In this document: positions 24,469 through 34,801 of the stretch, in pieces | Numbering within the stretch: position 1 is the first letter of the stretch | Layout of the letters: each line of letters begins with the position of its first letter | Source of the DNA: Filosporella fistucella | Taxonomy: Eukaryota; Ascomycota; Leotiomycetes; Helotiales | Assembly: GCA_030077755.1 (NCBI GenBank) | Contig: JAQJZZ010000021.1 | Span: 806,001 to 870,000 of the forward strand | Direction of reading: 5' to 3' | DNA length: 64,000 nt | Made by a program: the position numbers and the translations under genes | The notes under the pieces: model-generated | The model's database searches: none | What the model was told of the DNA's origin: nothing | Seen by the model: only the letters and a program-made list of their open reading frames with translations

Positions 24469-25422
24469 CTAAAACATCAACCCACCCAACAACATTCCTC
24501 CTCCCAATCCTCCAAGCAAAGGTAAACCCATCCCGCCCCCATATCCCCCACCATATGGTCTATTATACGGTCCAGCAGGCCTCAAATACCTCGCATTAGG
24601 ATTCCCATACATCCCACTCGCATAAGGATTATACCCATATCCTCTCCCTCCAAAACCCCCTCCCATTCCCATTCCCATCCCTGGACCCATTCCCATTCCT
24701 CTGCCACCATACCCTCCATACCCCGTAGCAGGAGGTTCAATCCATACTTCCTTCCCCTGCCTATCTTTCCCTAATAACTGCGGTTCACCCGTCTGCGCCG
24801 CTTTCACCATCTGTCGGCGGATATGTTGATGTTGCTCATACATTTTCCTCTCTTCTTCGTCGCGTTTTAAACGAGCTGCTTCGCGTTCTGTATGTGTAGA
24901 GGAAGTAAGTTTGTCTTTCATTTTCCGACCTAGTTTGTGTACGCCTTTTGGTTCTTCTGCTCCTGCCATACCAGCATTCTGGCGTGGTGGGAGGGGAGTA
25001 TCGTGTTGGCCACGATAATCATGTTCCTCGGAGGAATATCCAGCGTCTGCGTCTGCATGAGCTCGATGGAGACCTTCTATCTCTTCTCTTTCGGTTGCGG
25101 AGAGAGAGTTCATGTATATCTCATCATCGTAGGGGTGATGCCATATTGAGCGTGGAGGAGACTTTGAGGTATCAACGTAGAATTGGTGGTGGGATTCATC
25201 GTCGAATTGCCGGATCCAGTTTGATGGGAGAGGACGAGATTCATCTTCCATGGAACGGCGGTATTGAGGTGGGATACTGGAGGTTTTGTGTGGAATGGTG
25301 AGGTGAGATGTATCTTGGCTTCCGGTTTGGGGTGGGGGAGGTTGTTGTTGTGATTGAGAAGGTTGAGAATGCCGAGCTTCGTATGGAGGTGGAGGACCAA
25401 GTGGTTCTGTGTTTGAAGACAT
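24469..25422 (-). CDS. WW-domain protein with Gly/Met-rich C-terminus, 317 aa
   Basis: Intronless frame from ATG 25422. N-terminal 60 residues are Pro/Gln/Ser-rich (GPPPPYEA). A WW domain lies at about residues 63-95: PLPSNWIRQFDDESHHQFYV ... PRSIWHHP, with both signature Trp residues and the terminal Pro. WW modules bind proline-rich ligands such as PPxY; note that the protein itself carries a PPPPY motif. The middle is charged (KLGRKMKDKLTSSTHTERE), with possible coiled coil at about 170-205. The C-terminus is a low-complexity Gly/Met/Tyr/Arg-rich tail (GGYGGRGMGMGPGMGMG) ending LLGGLMF. Fungi have conserved WW proteins of this layout; the role is unassigned, probably adaptor. Converges with the cytochrome b5 gene, about 300 bases apart. 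Confidence 0.85.
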   Translation of the reverse strand: MSSNTEPLGPPPPYEARHSQPSQSQQQPPPPQTGSQDTSHLTIPHKTSSIPPQYRRSMEDESRPLPSNWIRQFDDESHHQFYVDTSKSPPRSIWHHPYDDEIYMNSLSATEREEIEGLHRAHADADAGYSSEEHDYRGQHDTPLPPRQNAGMAGAEEPKGVHKLGRKMKDKLTSSTHTEREAARLKRDEEERKMYEQHQHIRRQMVKAAQTGEPQLLGKDRQGKEVWIEPPATGYGGYGGRGMGMGPGMGMGMGGGFGGRGYGYNPYASGMYGNPNARYLRPAGPYNRPYGGGYGGGMGLPLLGGLGGGMLLGGLMF

Positions 25423-25611
25423 GCTGATTGTTTGATATATTGTTCTGGAGTTTTTTCGTGAGATTTTGTGTTGTTACTGTAAATGAATAACATGTGTATC
25501 AGATCGATACTCCAAGCCTCCTATAACCAGATAGAGGGGCAACTATCAATCGCCTCCTTCCCCTCCTCCCCAAACAGGTGACGTCACGACCTTAATTCCA
25601 AGCCTCAAATC

Positions 25612-25836
25612 TCAAACCTCCTGCTTCTCCAATCGAGGCTTAGCAGTACCTTGTGCCTGTGCCATTAGAACCGTGGTATGAAGCGGTTGCTCATGAAGAT
25701 GCTTGGCTTTGATATCTGATATCCTGATGTCCTGCTCATGAGGATGAACAAATTGTCGAGGATTTGAAACAGGGGGGTGGGCGAGGATTGAGGTAGTGAA
25801 GAGCAATATAGAAAGAGAGAGGAAGGTGAAATGCAT
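25612..25836 (-). CDS. Putative small secreted protein, 74 aa
   Basis: Short intronless frame with a clear signal-peptide-like start, MHFTFLSLSILLFTTSILA, and a predicted mature part of about 55 residues that is His/Gln-rich (VHPHEQDIRISD, HLHEQPLHTT) and lacks cysteine. No recognised family. The window has no other evidence of expression, so it could be a chance ORF, but the hydrophobic leader followed by an abrupt switch to hydrophilic sequence is in its favour. Confidence 0.4.
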   Translation of the reverse strand: MHFTFLSLSILLFTTSILAHPPVSNPRQFVHPHEQDIRISDIKAKHLHEQPLHTTVLMAQAQGTAKPRLEKQEV

Positions 25837-27063
25837 ATTGAGGGATTTGAAATATTGACAATTGAGGCTGTTGATGATGATTGCTTCCGTATTTTCCCTT
25901 CAGCATTCGACGATGAAAACTTCAGGAATCATAATAATTCAACTTCGAGAATCGAAACGATTTATAGAAACCAAAAAAAAAAGAAATGAAATGAAACCAA
26001 AAACGCACTATAGAGAAAAATGTCACTTACCTTATCTCGCAAGTCGCCAGCGTCGTCAAAACGCCATTAAATGACGATCTCCGAACTGAACTTCATCGTG
26101 ACGCCACATCCTGCGAAGCAAGCACGTATAGACCGTAGTGTGGAACACTTGGCTTGGCGGTCTAGATTTGGTGCGAGAGCCGATAGCTGACGGGAGGCGT
26201 ACAGTAAGGGGGGAAACATGTGATCTGATCTTGATTCAACATTTAATGCTCAGGAAAGAACTGCAACGTTGCGAAGAATGATCTTACTTCAAAATGCGAA
26301 AAAAGAAATATTTTGAAATAGTTGATGTATGTATTTATTTTAAAAAGTTTCAATAAACATTTCACAAATTAACACGTGATCAAACTTCCTTTCCCCCACC
26401 TATCAATCTCTTTTCTCCTTTCCCCCTATCAAATATCAAACATCACATATACTTCGTACACGTTTTCTATTCTTAACCCTCCCAACCCATCCCATCCCAC
26501 CTTGCCTAAACCCGCCCCCCCCGTCCACAATCCGGAACATGAGAGCTAAAGCGGAAAGTGGGTTGTTTCTGTTTCCACTTCTCCGGGATGAAAATAGAAG
26601 GGATGAAACTTTGATGGGTCTCCAGCACCTAGCTAGGTAGTGAAATAAGGGAGACAAGACTCGAATAAGAAGAGATTTACAATTAAAAGCATTTCAAATT
26701 TATGAGGTCAATATCAATGATAGAACGTAGGAATGTGTAATGAGAGATGTGCTAAAACACACTCAAATCATAATTCATTCATGAATCATCAAGATAATCT
26801 AATGGGCTAACTTAAATGCAGTTCTCTCCCGTCCAAATGATAAAATGCAAAAACCGTGCATTCATTGCCCAAACAACACATCTAAAAGCAGAAGCCCGCC
26901 GCTGATCCAAATAAGTCATGATGGGTTTGTAGAAGCTGCTCTAGCTTCTTAATGTCCCATTGTGGGAGAAAAACGCCGAAGTGAGATGCCGAATATTCCC
27001 TTTTTCGTTTTTGGTAATTTTCGTCGCGGTGGTGGAGAGGAAAAAGGGAAGAGAAGGAGATGA
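25837..27063. other. Intergenic region, no gene seen
   Basis: AT-rich in 26280-26370. Only short ORFs. It separates two minus-strand genes. Confidence 0.35.
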
Positions 27064-28254
27064 TCACCCCAAAATCTCACCAACCTCCAAAACACCCACC
27101 ACCTCCCCATCATGAACACCAACCACAACCTTCTCCTCAGCATACCGTCCCCTCCTCAGAAACTCCCTAACCTGCTCTACCTCCGTACCAACCGGAATCT
27201 CAATCCATTCTTCCCTTTCCACCAAAAGCCCTTCTATGCCCTCAATACCCTCCTCCATATCCCTCACTCCTAACCGCTTTATCCGTCTCGGAGTAACAAT
27301 GACATTTTCTCCCTGTCTAACCCACCCAGATGGTGATCGATAAGCTGCGAGAAGGATATGTGCACCTGTGTTCGCGGTTCTTTCCAAGATCGGGATATCC
27401 GAGAATGGAATGAGTAGATCAGCCAGTTTAGCGGGTTTCTTGATAGCCGCGCCAATGGCACCACCAGGGTGGTTTTGAGAGAATACGGCTTGGACGTTAA
27501 TGTGTAATTCATTTGAAATCACGACTGCGAGGGCGTCGCCGAGTGCGAGAGCCATGGTTGTGCTTGTGGTAGGGGCGTTGAAGCCGAAAGAGTCGGTTTC
27601 GGACTTATGGATTGGAGCGGGTAGGAGAATGGTGGAGGGGCGATGGCGTATGATTTCGCAGGTTGAGGGATGGGTGTGGGATGTCATTACTATGAGCGGA
27701 AGAGAGATATCGAAATGTGGTAACAAACTCAGTAATTCTGGGGTCTTTCCGGAAAATGTGATGAGGAGAATCGTATCGTATTTCCCTACTTTTCCTAGAT
27801 CGCCGTGTAAGGCTTCGGTGGGATGAAGATATGTAGCGTGGATCTTGAGACTGTTCATCGTAGCGACGAGTTTCTTGGCTATGTGCCCTGATTTCCCGAC
27901 TCCACAGATCACTAGTTTTCCCTTGTCGCCGCGGAATCGGGAGATGGCTGTTACGGCTGCGTTGAAGCCGCCTCGTGCTATGGGGTCGGTTTCGTAGAGG
28001 CGGGTTAGGCAGGAGAGAGCTGTTGCTTCTGTTGCTAGAACGTGCACGGCATTGGAGAGACGGGATTGTGATGAGGGACAGTCTTGGATTTCGGGGGGTG
28101 TCATAGACATTAGGTCGTCGTCTAGAGGTGGAGAGAGAGATCTTTCGCATGGTGTTGCTGGTGATGGTGGGGAAGGTGGTGGCATTGAGTGGGCGTGAGA
28201 GGAGCCGAGGATGTAGACCTCACTGTTTTGAACGGGGTGGTGATCCATTGCCAT
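27064..28254 (-). CDS. SIS-domain sugar isomerase, KdsD/GutQ-like (arabinose-5-phosphate isomerase family), 396 aa
   Basis: Intronless. ATG 28254 is chosen; a frame extension to 28317 would need TTG. The N-terminal 75 residues are Ser/Pro-rich. The SIS domain (about 75-280) has the sugar-phosphate loop LVICGVGKSGHIAKKL, then YLHPTEALHGDLG, ILLITFSGKTPEL, the dimer/active helix STTMALALGDALAV, and FSQNHPGGAIG, equivalent to HNPGGxLG of KdsD. These are the hallmark blocks of D-arabinose-5-phosphate isomerases, which in bacteria interconvert ribulose-5-P and arabinose-5-P for KDO synthesis. After the SIS domain there are about 110 residues with weak CBS-like character (VTPRRIKRLGVRDM, VVVGVHDGEVVGVLEVGEIL), shorter than two standard CBS repeats. 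Substrate in a KDO-lacking fungus is unknown. Confidence 0.85.
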   Translation of the reverse strand: MAMDHHPVQNSEVYILGSSHAHSMPPPSPPSPATPCERSLSPPLDDDLMSMTPPEIQDCPSSQSRLSNAVHVLATEATALSCLTRLYETDPIARGGFNAAVTAISRFRGDKGKLVICGVGKSGHIAKKLVATMNSLKIHATYLHPTEALHGDLGKVGKYDTILLITFSGKTPELLSLLPHFDISLPLIVMTSHTHPSTCEIIRHRPSTILLPAPIHKSETDSFGFNAPTTSTTMALALGDALAVVISNELHINVQAVFSQNHPGGAIGAAIKKPAKLADLLIPFSDIPILERTANTGAHILLAAYRSPSGWVRQGENVIVTPRRIKRLGVRDMEEGIEGIEGLLVEREEWIEIPVGTEVEQVREFLRRGRYAEEKVVVGVHDGEVVGVLEVGEILG

Positions 28255-31200
28255 TTTGAAGTGTGGTGTGATGTATTGTGGTGTACAGAGACAATCGGGG
28301 CGAAGGGTTCGCTCCAAGGTAGCGATCCAGGAATGAAGATATATACTTGGTCTATGTTCAAGCGAAGGCTAGACGGTGATAGTCTCGTAGAATCCTGACT
28401 CTACTGTATAGAGCTGGAGTCCAAAGAAGGAAGATGAGGCTCAAGGAATTTTCTGACGTAGATGTCCTTGGTTCCAATTGCGACAAATGGGTCGCGAATC
28501 GATAAGCTTCAAGCTTTCTCTTTCAGGATGATGAAGATCAAAAGCGATCAGGGTATATATATCAATCTAAAGACATCAGTATACCTTCTCCTCATAGACA
28601 GGACATAACAAACTTATATCTTTTAACACCTCCTATTTCTAGCCCTATTGAAATCAAGCCTAGATCTTCAAGTAGCCCGTTCACTCCACGTAATCTTAGT
28701 TTCGAGGTTTCGTAAATCCAGGTCGATATTCAGATAGATCGGAATGTGAATCTGCGTTTACGGATCATTCTGAAAACGTTGTTGCAGCTGGGCGCCATAA
28801 GGAGAACATTACAAGAATGTATACGTGGAGGAAGAAATGGACAAGGTGGTGTAGCAGACGGGTGGAGAATTGTCTGTTTTTAAGATAGATGGATTGAGAT
28901 AGCCTGGTGGGTTTTTGGAGAGAATGGAGGGATGGTTGTTCATATGGATAAGGGGAGCTGGGATGGAGTTGATAATAATAGGGAATTTGTGGATGTTGCA
29001 TGTGCATGTCATTGACCCGCTTGGATGTCTGGCTGTCTGGCTGTCTGGCTGTCTGGCTGTTCTGTTGCGGTGGTTTGACACAAATTACATGGGTGCTGGA
29101 CAGACTGTTTTCTAGGGTTGTTTAGTTATCTCGGTCGTCGGAGCCTTGAAAAGTGTATGCACATAACCCTGTAGATCTTCGACCTTGACCATGTTGAGGC
29201 TGGTGGATTTTCTATTCTCATATCTCGCTCGCACGCAATTGCGCCTGTTTGTAACTAAACCTCGTCGGATATGAGATGCGACGAGGGTTTGCAGGTAAAA
29301 GGCGTTGTGGGTTTGGCAGATGGCTTTAGCATGGTAGAGTTGGATGTTGTAATTGGATGATTATGAACGCTGATGCAGGCACAAATGCCGCTATCATTGG
29401 GTAGATGCAACTTGGAGTTGGGTAGAGCAGGGCACAATGAGCACGAATTACGCAGACTAGAGCCGATATGGTGATGAAAGAGTCATTGCAGTCATGATTT
29501 CAAAGCCGTTTGCTACGGCTACAAGAGGTTTCCGGAGACCGCAGCTAACACTGCAGAATGTATGCAAGTCGAGAGTCCGATGGTCAGAATGAGCAAGGGG
29601 CATCGGGATGGAGTTAAGATTTAGCAGTGGAAGCATCATTTGGCGCCTGGAAGATAGAGGAAAAGTATCGAAAAATAGGGGCGAGAGCTGTATCTCAAGT
29701 AAGACATGTATAAAGTTTATTCAAACAGCAAATCATAGCTGAGCCTGTACTCCGTAAATATTTTTCATATCATCATCGATATCGATCTCAACCCTTTATC
29801 ACGGTTAGCAGATCAAGCCGATGAACCTTGGCAGGCAACCACCTGGAATCGTTACACCCAGACCCAGTATCAAACCCCTCCATCCTGGAAAAGGCCGCGC
29901 AGGCGGTGAAGGATTCCACCAGACGAGTGAAGCGACCATGGCAACACACGTGTGGATTACTCTCTTTTGTTGGTCTGATATTGAAGTCATCTTGATGTAA
30001 ATCATAACGATGGGCGTATCGAAACGGCTTTTGCATGATTTTCGATGCATTGTTCATCTGTTTATCTTTCTTGGGATTGATCCTCTGATATCGAGTCTCT
30101 TGTAAGTTGTCAATGGAGCGAGCCGAGTTGGTGTGCCCGGTATTGCCAAATCTGGGCACTGTATCTCTGTTCAGTTATCGCTTGGTATGGAGCTTTGCTG
30201 TTGTCATTGTATTTTGTGGGGTATCTTAACTTCACCACCGACTCATGAAAACTGACGAAGACCTGCCTGTTTAGTACTTCAATCCGCCTAACGTGGAGAT
30301 TCGCAAACTGTACTTCGATGCTTGCAGTCTGAATAGCGAATCAAATCACACTGGGCTTCGAACGCTGTATACTCGAATGTTGACAGAAGCTGCTTCATCT
30401 CCCATTTGAAAAGGTTTTGTTTTCTTGGCCCTCTACTTCCAACTTTACCGTCCCGGAATTAGAAACAAGTGAAAATATTGCTTTGATACGCAACTTTCTC
30501 CTCCAAGGTAATTGACTATCCATCTGAGATAGGTCAATCTTCCTTACGCCTCCCATTGGGTAGAATCCAGCCTCTATCTCGACAACCTAGAGACGATCGT
30601 GGTATCAATTCTTCTTTGAAACGGTTTGCGGTAACCCCACATCATCCGCGCGATTGATAGAGATAAATGAATGTCTGGATGAACTAAAACTTCAGATTTG
30701 AATTCTGAAAATAGGTGTAGCATGAGCTGGTCGTAATGGTTCGTTAGGCCATGCTTCATCTGCGGTTGTATCCACATCGATTCAAAATTGTTTGATCCTC
30801 GGCAGAAGTGGACAAAGGGTGGAATCGGATCGGGAGAATGAGGAGAGATAGCACGTGATCTGGATTTTTTCCAACTGGGCTTGATGTCAGAAATAAGAGA
30901 TATGGTGCTACAAACCCGTCTTCTCATGATCTTGTCATGCCTCTTCTTCCGCATCCAAAAGGAAGAGACGTCAAACGTCAAAATTCTTGCCACTGTCACG
31001 TTTTCTTTTGGATCGTCCGATTCTCTCTTTTGAATCTTCGGTCTCTCCCGAACTCCAATCACTATTGACGCCAAGCTTGCCCAAAGCTTGGAGAAAGCCA
31101 TCAGCCTTGTGGTTAGCAATTGAAACTCAGGACATGGACTCACCAGATAGTAAATTGTCGAAATTCAATTGACAGTAGTCTAGACTACCTATGAAGCGCA

Positions 31201-32354
31201 ATGGTCGAAATGACAAGTGGGTAAAATAAACCACTGCAATCTGTCTGCAGACTTGTCATCAAAACGACCCAATTATCCATCTGCGGAACGGTCGACAAGC
31301 TGATCACTCGGCATTCATCAGCCTTGCACGACCGTTGGCTTGGAAAAGTCTGGGGTTGCAGCTTGTGACAAGAGAAAATGACTTGGAGATGAGGCATTTA
31401 TAAAGTGGTACATGTACAATGTACTTGGAGGGCAAGTCAATATCTTGGTTGTATAACAAGAATTATGAAGATATATACAGTATTCAATGCTTTGTTCGAG
31501 GGAGAAACATCCAAGTCAAACAAAGTTCGGGAGCTGAGATCCACACTGCTCCACCCCCAGCTTTAAAACCCGTGACAGCTGACCTTCTGGTCCAATCACG
31601 ATTCACAATTCTTGTGATTGCTGTGTGCCAGTCCGGAAAGAGACAAGCACGGCTCACTAGCGCGCTTTCCCGCTTTTGTGCTCTTCCCCTCCAGATCATA
31701 AACATCCTCAATTCAATTCCAACTTCAGTCGAACAATTACACTCCTCTCTGTTGTTCACTGATGACATAAATCTTTCCTGTGAGTAGCAATTGCTTCTTT
31801 TTGTCGAAATTGTACCAGCAACACCTGCTGCGACATGCGGGGTAGTTTGGATACCTTATCACCCGATAATTACTGCATGTCACGATCGGTCAACTACTGC
31901 GATTTTATAGTGAAGATGTACATGTTGGGGAGAGAAGGGCATTTATTCGTGCACTGGGCGTCCTGTTACAGTCACTTCGAATTGCTCATCTGCTGCTTCG
32001 CATACATTCACACAGTTTCTATTAGTATCTGCTGTTGTCTCCTGCTAATCGAAATCAGACTACCTCGAAATACCTCAACTATCCCTACTCAGGATCTACA
32101 TCTTCACACCTGAATTTGGTCTGAAATTATACGCATAATGTAAGCTTTATCTCCTCGAAGTTTCCGTCTCCAATCCGAATTGCATCTGACCCCGCATCTC
32201 GAGTACTTACTCAATTGAAATCCAACATTTCCTAAAGCTCCAAGACCGCAAACTCTCTCCCATGATCAGCCAACTCTCTATACCTGCAGATTATCACTCT
32301 ACCAGTATTCGCATTTGATGAGACAGAATTCTCAGCTAACACGTCCCAGACAAA
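28255..32354. other. Long intergenic region with one microsatellite, no supported gene
   Basis: About 4.1 kb. Contains the 8-bp tandem repeat at 29027-29060. Several ORFs of 80-190 codons exist on the minus strand (29788-30159, 30574-31143) but lack motifs or ATG starts and are listed as rejected. The last 350 bases contain the pyrimidine-rich leader of the 63-aa gene at 32355, with GTAAGC at about 32141 as a possible 5'-UTR intron donor. Confidence 0.35.
29027..29060. repeat. 8-bp tandem repeat, about 4.25 copies
   Basis: Perfect tandem copies of GTCTGGCT. Located in non-coding sequence upstream of the SIS gene. A simple microsatellite that is likely to vary in length between strains. Confidence 0.95.
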
Positions 32355-32546
32355 ATGGCTGCCCTCACTCGCATCGAAGCTCACGAAGCAGTCAGCCAAC
32401 TCCTCTCCAAAAGAGGAAATTGGGCCTCGCACGAAAAAGGTGTCATCGTAGTATTCTGCATCGTATTTGTCGTCGCAGCTCTTGTTATAGGTCTCTGTGT
32501 CTCCAAGGCTTTGAAAAGACGCAAGGCTGAACGACAAGGAACTTAG
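32355..32546 (+). CDS. Small single-pass membrane protein, 63 aa
   Basis: Intronless 63-codon frame with an ideal fungal start (ACAAAATGGC). The N-terminal 28 residues are polar (LTRIEAHEAVSQLLSKRGNW), then comes one strongly hydrophobic segment of about 20 residues (VIVVFCIVFVVAALVIGLCV), and then a basic tail (KALKRRKAERQGT). The pattern is that of a single-pass protein with a cytosolic basic C-terminus, probably of the endomembrane system. I believe similar short proteins are conserved across Pezizomycotina, but cannot name a family. The CT-rich leader before it supports a real promoter. Confidence 0.65.
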   Translation: MAALTRIEAHEAVSQLLSKRGNWASHEKGVIVVFCIVFVVAALVIGLCVSKALKRRKAERQGT

Positions 32547-34801
32547 TTGGACGAGAAAGCGGGAAAGGGGACGAGATAATGAGGGAAGTGGGGTGTAATT
32601 AAGGATGGATGGGTGTGATGGTGCTTTGAATTTGTTATGGGAGGACCAGGACGACCGGAATTATAATGCATACGGGTTTGCGTGGTAATCGGTTGATATG
32701 CTGGTATGGGGGACTGCTTTCGGTTTGCTGTACCTAATTCCCCACAACGATGAATTTATGATATCCAGCATTGTTTTTTATTCTTCATTTCAAGTGATCG
32801 GATCTCTGTTTGCGTATATGGATTAGCTAGGGACCAGCCCCTCCGTCTCCGTACAATAATTTCATCTTTCATCTATCCGGGAACAAACCCATTTACAAAA
32901 TTCATGCTACATAGGTAAAAGTTTCACCTTTCAATCTCTATTCAACCAAAGCTATTATCACTTCATTCTGCAGAGATCTATTCGTCATTAACCTATTGAT
33001 TCACTACCCTCTACTCAACCCCCCCTGCTTCCTTCTGCGAAGTGTCTCCAGTATTTATACTTCTGTCTCCGTTTACAAATTTCTAATCAAGATGGACACA
33101 AGAGAGAACACATGTCACTCGTGGTTGACTCGCTTTTCTACCACGCAGGTCGCGCCGTGCTGTGATGGTAGTTCGAGATCATAGACCTGCATGAGCATTT
33201 GGTCTATTGCCTTCAAAGTCTGGGTGTAGGGAGTGGATGTAGGAGGGTATTTTGGAATCAAAAGAAATTGGTAAGGAGGGTGAATGTTTTTGTTGCTGAG
33301 GGGTGGATGAATTTTTACTGCCTTAGTCAAGTTATACTTCTGTCAACTTCCTCTAGCGTCAATGGTGGCAACTGTCGTCGACCGGTGTTACCGTCGAATG
33401 TTAGCCACCTCTTTTAAACGCCTAGAATATATGGAAATTAAGCAGTCAGAGGTATTCATACAGGAGAAATTGTTGGTTTCGGAACTTTTGAAGGGGGGTA
33501 GTAGTTCTCTCCAAGGCATCATTGGTTGATATTCCTCCGTACCCTTTTCGAATGAGAGAAGGAACATGATAGAGGATAGAAAGAGTAGATATGCTGAATT
33601 CGATAGCTATTTTAAGCAATGACTTCAATTTACTCTCGAGTTTAATTTCAACTTCTGAAGTTTTCGAAATTGACTTTCCCTTTCTCCCAAACTCCTCATA
33701 TCTCGACATCTTGCAATCGAGTTCTGCTATTCATTTTCGTATTGGGAGTTGTGATTCTTCTTGGGTATATGAACACATCTTCCTCCTTTTTTGCTTTCTC
33801 CAAGTTTGGAAGACAAGATCAGGAAGTTGCGAGACATGAGACAGCGATTCCGAGGCTGTTGATTTAGCTCGTTTTGGAGGTTTGTTGCTTTGGATATTTG
33901 ATGGTTTTACAGTGACGGAGGGTTGGGAAGGGGCGTTCTTCTATAAATGATTCGATTTTTTTTCGTTGGATGTTATCTATTGTCGTCAACTTTTCCACCG
34001 TTTTTCGATCAACTCTCTTCATCAATTCTTGCGATCCCTCGTACTACCACTTGCTCGCTATCATCCAAAGAATCTCATTGTAGTTCTTTTCAGTCCTGAA
34101 CACAGGCTCTAAGTACATAACTGGAGTCTACCTAGACCTTTGTTGCTGACAGCACGATAGACGTCTGACTGGGACGTGTGCTTCTTCTTGAACGATTCGT
34201 TGAGAAGGACGCTTCATATGTTAATAGTAGCACAAAAGGGGAAAACCGGCGAGGATAGAGGGGAGTGAGAATGGAAGATGAATGTTTTAAGCCTCGTGAG
34301 ATGATTGCTGAATTGATTGTGGAATTGGTAGAGAGATGAAAATAAATTTCCCAATACTCGGCCCCCACATTAAGAAAGGTGCCGAGGAAGGATATTGGCT
34401 CCAAAGCCTGTTTTGATGGTTGGGTATCAAATCCAGTTTCATACATCTATGAACTGTTGGACCCTCAGGCTGCAGATCGTATTTCGCCTGACGATATAAA
34501 GATCACTTGCACTGCGTGGCAGTGTCCAAGCCACGCCACAGATGGGCAGAGGCTGAGCAAAAGCACCCTGGAAGGCGCAACCAAAGGCATTCTCATGTTG
34601 CGAATGCCGTTGTCTCCAGCTCTTGTTAACGCTCATCTCCAAAGTCTCGCGTTTCATCATTGTCTGATTTTTCACATTCATTTTATGGACTATGTTCCTA
34701 GCTGGGGCGACAAGGAGCGAACGTGCATACTGCTCATTCCGTGATCTGATCATCTGACGCTCAAATATCATACCGGAAAACAAAAGCGTTGAGCCTTGAC
34801 A
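32547..34801. other. Intergenic region, promoter side of the NLR gene
   Basis: Only short ORFs without motif. A frame at 33670-33867 has one hydrophobic stretch but begins with TTG and lies in a T-rich area, so it is not called. Confidence 0.35.

Noticed and set aside
28255..28317. N-terminal extension of the SIS protein
   Set aside because: It would need a TTG start; an in-frame ATG at 28254 is available.
29788..30159. 123-codon minus-strand frame and an overlapping 81-codon frame
   Set aside because: The longer one begins with GTG and neither has a recognisable motif; they overlap each other in different frames.
30574..31143. 189-codon minus-strand frame
   Set aside because: It begins with GTG (first ATG at 31101), is rich in Arg/Ser without a domain, and has no splice or promoter support.
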